NCBI GenBank assembly: GCA_905221605.1
Contig: CAJNDS010001002.1
Span: 806,228-863,727, forward strand
Reading direction: 5' to 3'
From: Symbiodinium natans
Lineage: Eukaryota > Sar > Dinophyceae > Suessiales > Symbiodiniaceae
Length of the DNA: 57,500 bases
The notes below the pieces were generated by a model. That model saw only the letters and a list, made by a program, of their open reading frames with translations, searched no databases and was not told the DNA's origin. Shown piece after piece: positions 1 through 11,849 of this stretch (the first letter of the stretch is position 1; every line of letters begins with the position of its first letter). Made by a program: the position numbers and the translations under genes.

Positions 1-871
1 CCCTACAACCACGTGATTTACACCCTAAACCCTAAACCCTAAACCCTAAACCCGACGTAAACCATTCGAGGATTCGTGCGGCTCACTGCCTTTATGGGCC
101 GGCGACAAGCCCTCAGATCGGCTGTCCAACCAAGAGGTGTCTTTAGTGGGCAATAGGGCTTAGGGTTCAGGGTTCAGGGTTTAAGGATTTAGGGTTTAGG
201 GTTTAGGGTTTAGGGCTAGGGTTTAGGGTTTAGGGTTTAGGGTTTGGGGCTTAGGGCTTAGGGCTTAGGGCTTAGGGTTTAGGGTTTAGGGTTTAGGGTG
301 TGAAGGGCGTTTAGGGGGTTTATAGGTATTAGGGGTTAGGGTCTGGGGTTTACGCACTTAGTAAGCAATTTCGCTCAGGGCATTTACAGTTTCTGGGGTT
401 AGGGTCAAAGGTTTGGGGCTCTGTTAGCTTAATCGGTTTAGCGTTTAGGATTCTTGGCAGGCAATAGGGTTCAGGGTGTTAAGAGCATGGGTAGCTTAAG
501 GAGTTTAAGGGCTTCAGCTCTGGGAGTTTAAGGGTTTAAGTAGTTGAGGCAGTTGCAGGGTCAGGGCGTAAGGGGTCTACAGGGTTGGGAATATTGCAGG
601 TCATTCGAAATAGAACTGTTCTAGAATTAGGATAGGGACGGTAGTTATTTAGGTTGCGGCGCTGGTTCTTTGGCTGCCTTCGGCGTCAACACCATGGACT
701 CCTGATCGCCCCTGGAACAAAGTAGACTCTAAACCCATAACTACCACCCCCACCCCACCCCAAACAAAAGAAAAAGCCGCTAAAACTAAAACCCTAAGCC
801 CTGCGTACTAATCCCTGAACCCTACAGCCCTCATCCTAAACCCTGAAGCACACCGAACGCAATCACTTGAG
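1..871. repeat. Telomere-heptamer-rich leader, no assigned exon
   Basis: The stretch is mainly TTTAGGG and degenerate derivatives, with CCCTAAA at 24-52 and 780-845. An open non-repeat island at about 66-140 could be an upstream exon of the hydrolase, but no family motif supports it. Nothing else could be assigned. Confidence 0.6.
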
Positions 872-3800
872 GAAGAACGCGACGCCTGTTGTTGCCTTTG
901 GCGGCAATGGGATGAACATGCCTCTCGGCGGCAGCGCCACAACCCTGTAGGCTTTGCAAGGGGGTTGGGGTTCAGGTTTTCACATTGAACCCTAAAACCT
1001 AAACCCTAAACCCTTCGAGGAGTTCTAGGGTCATGCGGAATCGGATTGAGGGGCGTGCCGGTTCAGAGCTTCGTCGCCCTTCCCGAAAAAGGGGTGGGGT
1101 TGGGGGGGTTGGCTTCCCTACCCAAAGCCTGAACCCTAAACGACACGAAGACCCCTTGTCTTGTTAGGTCTTAAACAAAAGTTTGGGGTTTAGGGTTTAG
1201 GGTTGTCTGAGGTTTTTGGACTTTGAGGGCTTTGGGGGTGTTAAAACTGACAGGTTTTACAGGGTTCGAGGGCTTAGGGTTTTTGGTTTCGGGTTTGCGG
1301 CTTAGGGTTTAGGGTTTAGGGTTTAGGGGCTATTGAAAGGTCCGGTCATGAGATGTTGAGTAGAGGGCTTACAGGGTTTGCAGCACTTACAGGCTAGAAT
1401 GCTTGTTAAAAGGCTTGCTGCTTTGTGTGGTGTCCCTTGCCAGCGCGTCCCGCGCGTGTAGGGTTTAGGGTTTAGGGTGTAGGGTTTAGGGTTTAGGGTT
1501 TAGGGAGGGGCGATCCCGGGATAGCGTTGGGACCGGAAGACCCAGAATTTGACTGCCAGGAGGGCAGAGTTCAATTTACTTAGGGGCTGGGTGAACCTTT
1601 AACCTTCTTTGCTCCTGTACTAGGTAGGCCCTTGAGATATTTTCTGTTTTCCCTTATTGGGTTTAAGAGGATCATTTGGAGGAATATTCCTCAAAGGGCT
1701 TTGAGTACGGGCCATGCTAGTATATAATCCCATTACAAATAATAAAAGGTTAGCCTTCTTTGGGCTAGGGTATTCAGCCCTGAGTTTAGGGTTTAGGGTT
1801 TAGGCGTTAGGGGTTTGGGGTTAGGAAGACTCAGGTATGATTCTCTGGAAAGTATGGACAGCATCTTTCCAACAATGAAGCTGGACGAGTCCTGGGCTCC
1901 TTGTAGCAAAAGAATCTGCCTTGGCATCGGGTTTTAGGGTTTAGGCTTTAGGGCTTATTAACCAATTATCACTGTACTGATAACCTTACTTATAACCACA
2001 TATGGTTATAAGTACAGTTATATGTACGGTTATAGCTGATGACTAAGTACCATGAACCTCCAAGCAGCGTTTAGGTTTTGGGGGCCGGGGTTAGGGTTGA
2101 GGGTATTCGGGGTCCCTTCAGACGTGGGACCCTTACAACAACTAGGAACCTACCTTATGGCTTACAAAAATCAGGAACCTACCTTATGGTTCTGTTAGGG
2201 GACAGGTATTTCGGACTACCACCGTATGGCCCCATGTATGGCCCCATAAGGATTTCAGAGGGTTTAGGGCTTCAGGAGCATCCCGGGGTGCAGGGCTCTC
2301 AGGTTTTGGGTGTAGGGCTTGGGAGGGCTTCTGAGGGCCTTCGCGCAACCCTCGGCCCGAAACCCTAAACCCTAAACCCTAAACCCTAAACCCTAAACCC
2401 TAAACCCTAAACCCTAAACCCTAAACCCTAAACCCTAAACCCTAAACCCTAAACCCTAACCGGGTGGGCTTATAGGCCTTGTGGTGTGCAAGCTTACAGG
2501 GCTTTAAGTGTTCTATAACTAGGTAGCTAAAGAGCTCGTAGAACCCTAACCCTAAACTCCCTAAACTTCGCAAACTCGAAGCTTCTAGACCTTTGGGGGG
2601 GGGGGGGGGGGGGGTCTAGGGCTTTGGGTTTCGAGGTTTTTGGAGCTTTAGGGGGTTTTCGGGGTCGGGATTCTAGGGTTTTGGAGCAGGGGTTTAAGGA
2701 AACTTCGGCTTAGCCAACTGGCGGGCGTAGTGTCTATCAAATTTCAATTGGCTTAGCCAACCCACAGCTGCAGCTAGTCAAGGGATTCAGACTCGTATCC
2801 CGGAGGTTGTGCCCCTACAGGTTCCCCTTAGCGTTCTCCTGATATGGCCCTTATATTCCCTTAGGAATCCTTAAAACGGGACCCCATGACCCAAGGGCCC
2901 TTATATTCCCTTAGGAATCCTTAAAAAGGGACCCCATGGCCCAAGGGTACAACCTTAAGGGTTCAAGGTAGAACCCCTAGAGCTAAGGACATCTACTCCA
3001 TCTCCTTGCCGGGGGGCCAGTATGCACCCAGCCACGGCTGGACCACCGAGGGCCGGGCCGAACAGGAGGCCGAGGCTCTCTTAGACTACGTGCACAACGT
3101 TACAGGGAAGCAGGTGGCACCTGGGCAGCATGGAGGGGAGCCTCAGGGTTTAGGGTTTAGGGTTTAGGGTTTAGGGTTTAGGGTTTAGGGTGAGCCTAAA
3201 CCCCGAAGCCCTAAACCTTCAAAGCTCAAACCCCTAAGCCCAAGGCGCCCCCGAGCCTGGCCCCGTTTGGTAGCTTCAAGGTGGGCAGGTAAAATGCGGC
3301 GTTTGTAGCGGGTGTCCCAAGATGTTAAGCTAGCAGAGATCATGAAACACACCCGAAGCCTTAAGCCCACAACCCCAAGCCCACACCCGAAGCTCCTGTG
3401 CTTCTTTCAGCCCGTCTGATGAAGTCATACTTGCACATGCAGTTGAAATTAGGGTTTAGGGTGTTAGGCAAGCCAATTTTACTTACTTAGCCAACATGGG
3501 CTTCCTTAACTAGTAGGAATGATAAAGTTTAACTTTTCTTTCCCTTGGTTTTTGGAGAAGTAAGCCTAGCCCACGGGAAAATTGCTCTTTCTTTTTTTAT
3601 CCTAAGCCCTAAGCCCTAGACCCTAAACCCCGCCCTTCCCTGAGGTAGTCTATGGTTGGTCCCTGGGCTCCTCTGTCGCTGCCGCGCTGGCTGCGAAGAG
3701 CGATGCGGCTTTCCGCGATTGATTGGGTTTAGGGTTTAGGGCTTACGGTTTAGGGTTTAGGGCTTAGGGTTTAGGGTTTAGGGTTTAGGGTTGGGGGGTT

Positions 3801-6800
3801 TTAGGTCAAACTTGCAGTTGAGGATTCAGGGGCTAGGGGGTTAGTAGATAGCCTGACTCGATTGAGGGGGTCGAACTGGCAGTTGAGGTTAGGGTTTAGG
3901 GTTTAGGGTTTAATCCTAAGAAACAGCGAACATTGAAACTTGTGGCTAGGGTTCCAAGATCGGCATAGACACTTGTTATGTCGGATTCAGGGGCAGCTTA
4001 GGGCTCAGATAACGGGCTTTGGGTGTAAACCCTAAACCCTAAACCCTAAACCCTAAACCCTAGGGCTGTAACCCTAAACCCGAAACCCTAAACCTTGGCT
4101 ATGACCCGCAACCGTCAGCGGTCTATCGGTATCTGGCTTACCCAGGGTTAAGGGTTTAGGGTTTGGGTTTAGGGTTTTCGGTTTTCGTGGTTTAGGGGCT
4201 TACGCAGGGTTGAGGGCTTGGGGACGTGGGCAAATGCTGGCTGAGTTCTGCAAAGCCTCAGATAGGACTGAGTTCAACTTTGCCAGGTTCATTTTTTTTC
4301 GCTGCTGTGCCCTGTGAAACGCTATAAACCCTACAAGCCCTATAAACCTTAATTATTCACTCTATAAGCCCTGTAAACTCTATAAACCCTAACAACCCTA
4401 ACAACCCTATAAACCCTCTACACCCTGTAAACCGTGCAAACCATATAAACCCTGATCCCTAATCCCTACTCTCCTGCGTGAGGCTGTGCAGTGCGTGTTG
4501 CTGGGGAACCCTTTCACGAGCATCCGCGACGCGACCCGCCTGTGCGAAAAGAGGTTTGGATTGAAGGCTTTGGGAACTGACCACATACACCCTGACGGTT
4601 TAGGGTTTAGGGTCTAGGGTCTAGGGTTTAGGGACCTGCGAAAAACCTGAGCCCTAAACCTCAAAGCCCTAGCGCCTGAACACGATAGCTGCTAATATGC
4701 AAGACACAAATTTGGCCGGGCTTGCGATGGCCAGGAGCTCTGGGATAGCCCTTCCTGTGCAGGTGACAGAGGCACAATACTGTGAGCTCCAAACCCCAAA
4801 CCCCCCAACCTGAACTCCTAAGCCCCAAGCCCCAAGCTCTAAGCCCTACACCCTAAACCCCAAACTCTAAGCCCTAAGCCCCAAACTCTCAACCCTAAAC
4901 CCTAAACTCTAAGCCCTACACACTGAAAAACTGCTAACCCTAGACCCTAAACCCTAAACCCTAAACCCTAAACCCTAAACCCTAAACCCTAAACCCTAAA
5001 CCCTAAACCCTAAACCCTAAACCCTAAACCCTAAACCCTAAACCCTAAACCCTAAACCCTAAACCCTAAACCCTAAACCCTAAACCCTAAACCCTAAACC
5101 CTAAACCCTAAACCCTAAACCCTAAACCCTAACCCTAAACCCCGAACCCTCGCATTTCCGGGGGGGCCGAGGTGGCACTCTCCTGGACCAGAAACTTGGC
5201 CTGGCCCTACCTGTTCCTCGGCTTGTCCTTGGGTTGAGGGTTTGGGGTTGAGGGTTTAGGGTTTAGGGTTTAGGGTTTAGGGTTCAGGGTTTAGGGTTTA
5301 GGGTCTAGGGTTTCGGTCTGGTCTAGGTTTAGGGTGTCGGAACCTGCCTCCTGGTTCTTTTTGGGAAGGAGGGGAGATCAGGGTTTAGGGTTGACCTGCT
5401 CGTGAGCGTAGGGTTTCGGGCTTAGGACTTATAGGGTTTACGTTTGTCCTTGCGTAAGGCTCCTCGTTGTTCAGGGCATAGGGCTTAAATTTAACTTATG
5501 TAGCGGACCAACCTAGGTACGTCTTGGATGAGTGGCCCACGGCACGGCGGGCGAAGCAGTTCCGGGCTCCGGCGAAACCCGGCAGCCGAAATCCTAAACC
5601 CTAAACCCTAGCCCTAAACCCTAAACCGCTGTAGAGTACAACACAGACTGGGAGTTTGGGGGTTTTGGTTTGGGGCTGGAGGTTGGGGGTTTTGGTTTGG
5701 GGCTTTAGGGTATCTACGCGGTCTTGCAACACTGACACATGTTTCATGATTACAGTTTGGAAATTTTCGGGTTTGGGGCAATGTTTGGGAGTGCGCCGAA
5801 ACCCCAAGCACCTTGGGGGGGAGTTGAGGGTCTTGGACGAGTCTTCGCCCTTTTCTTCGGGTCAGTTCTCTAACTCGCGTCCCTTCTTGGATCCTTTTAT
5901 GCTGAGCTGAGACGCCCTGTAACAATTTTTAGTTTCGATGGGGTGCGGTTTACAGCGCAGGAGGTTAGGTCCCAGGTCCCATAGGTTGAAGCTTTACCCC
6001 AAAGTCAGCCCCGGTTCTGCTTGGGCACCGCCAGACAAGAAGTGCAGAACCCTAAACCCTAAACCCTAAACCCGGCGTGGAGAGGCGGGATCCCTCAACT
6101 ACCCCCCTCCCGCCTTCCGGGTCTCCATGAGAATATGCTCCGTAGAGGTTCAGGATACCGAAAAGTCAACTCTTGGCCCTCGAACTCTTTATGTATATAT
6201 GTAGGTATATCTATACTATATATATATATGTGCATATCAATCTGTATATATGTATATGTTTGTATATATATATATATAAGGACTTAGCTATGTATGAGCC
6301 CTATATCCGAAGCCTGGCACCCTAAACCTCCAAAACTCCATGAGCCTCTAAAGGCCACGGGGCGCCCTAAACCCTACATCCTAAACCCCAAGCCCTAAAA
6401 ACCCTAAACCCTAAACCCTATACCCCAAGCCCTAATCCCTAAACCCTGCCCTCAGTCCCAAAGACTGTAACCTATGAACCCCTCGACCCTGGACCCAACA
6501 CCCTTCCCTCTGCAGACCTGCAACTCTAAACCCTGAACCCCGAACCCTAAACTACACCCTAAACCCTGAACCCTGAACCTTAAACCCTAAACCCTAAACC
6601 CTAAACCCTGTCCCTATCCGAGGATCGTCTTCTCATCGACCCAGGTCCCCAGACAGCAGCGCGGGCTTTGGGCTCTGTAGGCTTTAGGGTTTAGGACTTG
6701 GGCTGGGTTTAGGGTTTAGGGTGTAGGGTTTATGGTTCAGGGTTCAGGGTTTAGGGTTTATGGTTCAGGGTTTAGGGTCTAGGGTTCAGGGTCTAGGGTT

Positions 6801-9225
6801 TGGGGTTTGGGGTTTGGGGTCTAGGGCTCAGGGTTGAGGTGTTTTAACGCATAGGGGATTCGCGCCAGCTGTCCTTTGGCAGTAGGTACTGTGTATACAA
6901 ACCATATTCCTGTAGCTGAAAAGAATGCTGGGTAAACCCTACAACACAGTAGGTTGAGGGCTTGAGGATATACGATATTTGCGCGGCTTTACCCTAATCC
7001 CCAACCCCTAAACTATAGCAAGGCTAGAATCCCTAAAAACCTAAGCCCCCCTAAGCCCCTGTACATCATAAAGACCTGAGTCCCCTGCAAGGTCTAGGTT
7101 TTAGCGTCCATAGAGTCTGGGGTTTAGGGTTTGGGGTTTGGGGTTGAGGGTTTGGGTCTAGGGTTTAGGGGGTTTAGGGTTTAGGGGGTTTAGGGTGTTC
7201 CCCTCGGCCTTAAGCCGTGTTCTGCTGCCACCCCCCTCGGCTCGAGGACCAAGTTGTGCCGCAAGAGATGCACAGAATCCCGGCAGCATTGGTTAGCTAG
7301 TTCTGAGTAGGGAATGAGTGTTTAGGGTTTAGGGAATGAGGGAATGAGGGCCTGGATAATCCCTGAAAGCGTATATATGGGGCCCTCATTCCCTCATTCC
7401 CTACTAAGAACCAGGGGGTTGGTTCAGGTTTTCTTGCCAGTCCTTTTTTGCTGGGCGGTTTAGGTTTTTTGGTTAATAGGGACTTGGGGGAATGAGTTTG
7501 ATATCTTGTATCCTTCTCCCTAGTTTTTTTATCTAGACTACGACAAAAGTGTAGGTGTGGTAGAGATAGGGTTTCGAGTCATGCTGAAGGAGGCTTCGGG
7601 TCCTGCTGAATGACACTGGGCAGGAAAGGTCTATGAGGCCATTCCGTCGCAGAAAAAGTTGCTGGAGTTGCCGCTGGAGCACATGGACATCAGCGGTGGC
7701 GTGGCAAACAATCAAAAGGATCAACCAAACACAGTAGTTCCCTTGGGTTGAGTTTATTTTTCTGGGTTTAGGGTTTAGGCTTTAGGGTTTAGCGGGTTTA
7801 CGATATTAGGGGTACCTTATTGGGGTCCGTATTGTAAGGGGATCCTACTATTTGGGGTCTATATTCGGGGGCGCTTTCGTATCGTAAGCCCCCAACTAGT
7901 TTTTCTAACTTCCTGCCGCCTACGTGTTTCTCGAGGTTGCTGTCCAGGCGAAGTTGCTCTGGAATAGGGAAGCTTTTGCGGAAGCCCCCTCCCCAAAGGC
8001 ACACTCTAGTAAAACCTCGCCTAGAAGCCCATGTTCGTTGGTCCGAAATTCCACACTTAGCCTTCCTAAGGAAGGGTTTAGGCCCCCCCCCCCCCGGGGT
8101 GGAAAAAAACCATTTGCCGAGGAAGGGGGTCAGGGTTTAGCGCCCCCCCGGGTGGAAAAAAACCATTTGCCGACGAAGGGGCCAGGGGGTCAGGGTTTAG
8201 GGCCCCCCCCGGGTGGAAAAAAACCATTTGCCGACGAAGGGGGTCAGGGTTTAGGCCCCCCCCGGGTGGAAAAAAACCATTTGCCGACGAAGGGGGTCAG
8301 GGTTTAGGGCCCCCCCCGGGTGGAAAAAAACCATTTGCCGACGAAGGGGGTCAGGGTTTAGGGCCCCCCCCGGGTGGAAAAAAACCATTTGCCGACGAAG
8401 GGGGTCAGGGTTTAGGGCCCCCCCCGGGTGGAAAAAAACCATTTGCCGACGAAGGGGGTCAGGGTTTAGGGCCCCCCCCGGGTGGAAAAAAACCATTTGC
8501 CGACGAAGGGGGTCAGGGTTTAGGGCCCCCCCCCGGGTGGAAAAAAACCATTTGCCGACGAAGGGGGTCAGGGTTTAGGGCCCCCCCCGGGTGGAAAAAA
8601 ACCATTGGCCCACGAAGGGGGTCAGGGTTTAGGGGCCCCCCGGGTGGAAAAAAACCATTTGCCCACGAAGGGGGTCACGGTTTAGGGCCCCCCCGGGTGG
8701 AAAAAAACCATTTGCCCACGAAGGGGGTCAGGGTTTTGGGCCCCCCGGGTGGAAAAAAACCAGTTGCCCACGAAGGGGGTCAGGGTTTAGGGCCCCCCGG
8801 ATTGGATCCCCCCCGGGTGCCCCGATAGCCTCCTCAATCCGTAGGCGCCCCTGCAAGTTGTAGGGTTCAGGGTTTAGGGTTTAGGGTTTCGGGTTTAGGG
8901 TTTAGGGTTTCGGGCTTAGGGTTTAGGGTTTAGGGCTTCGGGCTCAGTACCACCAAACCCTGTAACACCTAAGCCAGATTCATGGGCCATGAATATGGTC
9001 CCTAAGCTCCTTTACAGGGTTCTGATGTATGGGCCCTTATTTTGTATAGGGTATATAAGGGGGCCCTTAAAAGGGCACCATACCAAGGGACCATGTAACT
9101 ACCCTTAAAAAAGCACTCCAAACTTTCCAGGCTTCGCGGACGCCGCGCGCGACGACATCAGGAAGTGGTGCATGGCTGGTGGTGAGAGCTTGCCTCCAAA
9201 GCCAAAGACTTGGCTGGAAGTCTAA
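872..9225 (+). CDS. Alpha/beta serine hydrolase, BEM46/ABHD-like, split over about 9 exons
   Basis: Exons proposed from motifs and phase: 872-935 (oxyanion-type VVAFGGNGMNM), 2988-3113 (SLPGGQYAPSHGW, then EALLDYV), 3645-3704 (nucleophile elbow GWSLGSS, Ser codon 3660-3662), 4483-4545 (NPFTSIRDA, like the ENTFTSI motif of this family), 5172-5203, 5517-about 5572 (LDEWPTARRA), 7247-7291 (DQVVPQEMH, catalytic Asp at 7247), 7629-7692 or 7695 (LELPLEHMDIS, catalytic His at 7680) and 9131-9225 (last exon, stop TAA 9223-9225). Ser, Asp and His appear in the order and context expected of the family. One short exon giving the strand before the Asp (between 5573 and 7246) was not found, and the N-terminus may lie upstream of 872 or outside the window. 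Substrate is unknown; relatives are lipid or ester hydrolases. Donors are GT, GC and GA, all acceptors AG|G. The junctions whose neighbours are certain keep frame. Confidence 0.78.
1608..1760. mobile_element. Inverted-repeat element, family J copy 1
   Basis: It shares GTAGGCCCTTG, then TTTTCCCTTATTGG and AAGAGGATCA, with a second copy at 44667-44760. The ends are degenerate. No protein is encoded. Confidence 0.55.
2358..2457. repeat. CCCTAAA array, about 14 units
   Basis: Near-perfect tandem heptamers inside a hydrolase intron. It is interstitial: unique sequence continues on both sides. Confidence 0.95.
2583..2614. repeat. Poly-G run
   Basis: A run of about 20 G inside the same intron. The length may be unreliable in an assembly. 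Confidence 0.7.
2840..2947. repeat. Tandem duplication, about 55 bp unit
   Basis: The block around GGCCCTTATATTCCCTTAGG followed by GGGACCCCATG and CCAAGGG occurs twice head to tail with few differences, just upstream of the exon at 2988. Confidence 0.85.
4937..5140. repeat. CCCTAAA array, about 27 units
   Basis: Long perfect heptamer array just upstream of the acceptor of the 5172 exon; TTTAGGG units follow that exon at 5240-5310. Confidence 0.95.
6188..6282. repeat. TA/TATG microsatellite
   Basis: Alternating TATATA and TGTATA tracts with no coding potential. Confidence 0.9.
7297..7412. mobile_element. Inverted-repeat element, family E
   Basis: The left end (TTCTGAGTAGGGAATGAG) is the reverse complement of the right end (CTCATTCCCTACTAAGAA). 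It starts about five bases after the GT donor at 7292, so it makes up the 5' part of that intron. Related copies lie at 13335-13457 and, as halves, near 10396 and 51427. Confidence 0.8.
7795..7894. mobile_element. Inverted-repeat element, family K copy 1
   Basis: It has GTTTACGATA near the left end and TATCGTAAGCC near the right end. It shares the core ATCCTACTATTTGGGGT with 56919-57011 and a related element nested at 30646-30772. Confidence 0.75.
8085..8810. repeat. Minisatellite, about 54 bp unit, roughly 13 copies
   Basis: Each unit contains GGGGGTCAGGGTTTAGGG, a C run of about 7, CGGGTGG, an A run, then CCATTTGCCGACGAAG. The downstream units vary more (CCCACGAAG). Because 54 is a multiple of three, both strands give artificial repeat-peptide frames. 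The TTTAGGG inside each unit links it to the heptamer repeats. Confidence 0.95.
8969..9107. mobile_element. Inverted-repeat element, family B copy 1
   Basis: The right end AAGGGACCATGTAACTACCC is clear; the left end is diverged (CATGGGCCATGAATATGGTC). It lies just before the acceptor of the last hydrolase exon (9131). Confidence 0.75.
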
Positions 9226-9238
9226 ACCCTCTAAACCC

Positions 9239-9355
9239 TCTAACCCCTCTAAACCCTTAACCCTCAACCCTCAACCCTTAACCCTTAACCCTTAACCCTT
9301 AACCCTTAACCCTTAACCCTTAACCCTTAACCCTTAACCCTTAACCCTTAACCCT
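9239..9355. repeat. CCCTTAA heptamer array (variant of the telomere unit)
   Basis: About a dozen CCCTTAA units in tandem, beginning directly after the hydrolase stop at 9225. The changed unit is itself homogeneous. Confidence 0.9.
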
Positions 9356-10759
9356 AAGCCAACGAATTCCCTGCACCTTTCAGTGTTCAGGGCTTGGAGC
9401 ACTCTTGGCAGTCTTTCATGTGGACACTTCTCGACATCATGGATGTCTTTTGGGGTCCCTACTATTGCGGAAGCCTTCCATGTGGCATACCCCAAAAGGG
9501 GCTCACAATTTAGAACTGCCCATGCGAAACACCTTTTCAGGCACATGTAGCGATGAGCTGCTCTTTGCGCGTCTCACTTGGGGGTCGCGCAGTGCTCGAA
9601 AAAGAAGCTGCATGTGGGGAACTCTCTCTAGATGATCGTTCCTTGTCAAGATCCTATTGTAAGACGGGGCCTGCCCCAGGAATGCATACTATAAGGGTCG
9701 GAAAAATCACGACGAGTATCCCCTAAACCCATTCTAATTACTAAGGCCCCCTGTATTGCATCCATACGTCGCCCCAACCCCTAAACCCCAAATCCTAAAC
9801 CCGAAACCCTAAACCCCAAACCCGAAACCCGAAACCCTAAACCCGAAACCCTAAACCCTGAACCCTAAACCCTAAACCCTAAACCCTAAACCCTAAACCC
9901 TAAACCCTAAACCCTAAACCCAAACCTTGAACCCTGAACTGCCCAAGCTCCCGCCTCGCCCCAGCAACCATTTAGGGTTTCGGGTGTAGGGCTTTTAGGG
10001 TTTAGGGTTTAGGATTTAGGGTTTAGGGTTTCGGTGTTTAGGGCAAACATATTCACACCAGCAATGCGGATTTTTAGACCTACACCCGAACCCCAAACCC
10101 TAAACCCCACACCCTAAACCCTACAACCCCAAAACGGGGTCTGAAATTGCCCCACCCAGAATTGCGCCGGCCCCGGGCTCGAGGGCCATTCATTCCCTAA
10201 ACCCTAAACAAAGTGCTGTCAAGCCATTCCACTGAAGAACACAAGAGAGCCCAACATTCTTAGGAAGTTCAAGCCATTTGCGGGGTTTTGGGTCCAGGGT
10301 TCAGAGGGTTTTTGTTTGACAGGGTTTGGGGTTTCGGGGGTTAAGGGGTTCTGCGCATACTGAGAGATGCCTAAGCCCTCAACCCTCCTCATTTCCCTGG
10401 TTCTTAGTGGGGAATGAGGGGAATGAGGTTAAGGGATTAAAAAGGGCACCTCCTTCTAGGAACCAGCCAGTTATTCTCTTTTTGGGGGTTTAGGTTCCTC
10501 ATAAGCCCCTTTAACCCAAAAAGCGACCCTTTTTATTCCTAGGTTACTGGGCAACCCAGGCTCCAATCACTCAGCCCTCAACCCTCCTCATTTCTAGGAT
10601 GTTTCGGAGTTGGCTTGGGCTGTCTTCGATGTGCTTTCTCGCCGATGCGCAAAGCTGCGTGGAAGCTGCCGAAGCTGCAATCCAGAGGGCACCAGAATCC
10701 TGCCTGCAGATGTTTTATTCTTTCTATTCTTCTTATTGTTATTGTTGTTATTATCTATA

Positions 10760-10801
<42 letters not shown>

Positions 10802-11849
10802 ATCTATCTATCAAAACTATGTTGTTTATGCATTTGCTTGTTTGTTATTGTTTGTCGCTTGTTGTGTACGCGGATAACATGCCTTTCAATTTCAACGAGG
10901 CTGTAGCCCCGAAACCTGTTTCCCCAGAAGCAATCTAAGGAGAGTACCGTAAACCCTAAACCCTAAATAGGTTTAGGGTTTAGGTTTTAGGGTCTAGTTT
11001 AATTTAGTTGCATGGTCCCCTTAGTGTGCTGCCTTACCTTCCTGGAACGGTCTCTGAAGTATGGACCCTTGGGCGTTCGTTCTCCATTTCAGCGCCCCAG
11101 ACCAGAGGCCCCTTCGAACCCGAAGAAGCAAAGGAAGGGGCTTGGCGTTTAGGGTTTTAGGGTTTTAGGGTTTTTGGGTTTAGGGTTTTAGGGTTTAGGG
11201 TTTAGGGTTTAGGGTTTTAGGGTTTAGGGTTTAGGGTTTAGGGTTTAGGGTTTAGGGTTTAGGGTTTAGGGTAGCAGAGGACCGGAAGCAGAATCTGTAC
11301 ACCACGTCTCATCTCTTCAAGCGGCATCTGGCTCTCCACTTCTGCCCTCTGCATCTTGCCTTGCTGGGCTGAAGGCCCATGAGGGATTCATGCGGGGTCT
11401 AGGGCCTTCGGGTTTTAGGTTACCCTAAACCCTAAACCCTAAACCCTAAGGATTTAGGGTTTAGGGCTCTGGGCTTAGGGCTTCGGATTGAAGGCTTAGG
11501 GTGGAGAGCTAAGGGCCCGAGAGGGCTCAAGGTGTTCGCAATGAATCCCAGAGGTACCCTGTCCTCCGTTTTTTTGCTGCTGCTTCTGGTTTCCACTTAA
11601 ACTTAGGGCATAGTGCTAGTATGGATTGAGAGCTTTGGGGGAACTAGTGTGTGGGTTAAGAAGTTTCGGGCTCGCGGGCTCACGGCTCAAAATCTTTGCA
11701 GCGTCGCGTGCGGTCTAAGGTTTTCTTGCCATCGGAGAAGAGGCCTAAACCCGAAGCCCTAAACCCTAAACCCTAAACCCTAAGCCCTAAACCCTAAACC
11801 CTAAACCCTAAACCCTAAACCCTAAACCCGAACCCCCAAAACGGCCCAG
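9356..11849. other. Spacer with repeats and possible upstream methyltransferase exons
   Basis: Contains CCCTAAA at 9783-9920, family E/D half elements at 10396-10560, an (ATCT) microsatellite at 10755-10812 and TTTAGGG at 11150-11272. Open islands at 10597-10720, 10866-10938 and 11274-11372 (a frame reading KQNLYTTSHLFKRHLAL) could be 5' exons of the next gene. None carries a family motif. Confidence 0.4.
10755..10812. repeat. (ATCT)n microsatellite
   Basis: About 14 units. Several frames run through it and give meaningless Tyr/Leu/Ser repeats. Confidence 0.95.

Noticed and set aside
7924-8496. Open frames on both strands with an 18-residue repeat
   Set aside because: They are produced by the 54 bp minisatellite, whose period is a multiple of three.
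8085-8810. CRISPR array
   Set aside because: Units are contiguous with no unique spacers, and the DNA is eukaryotic.
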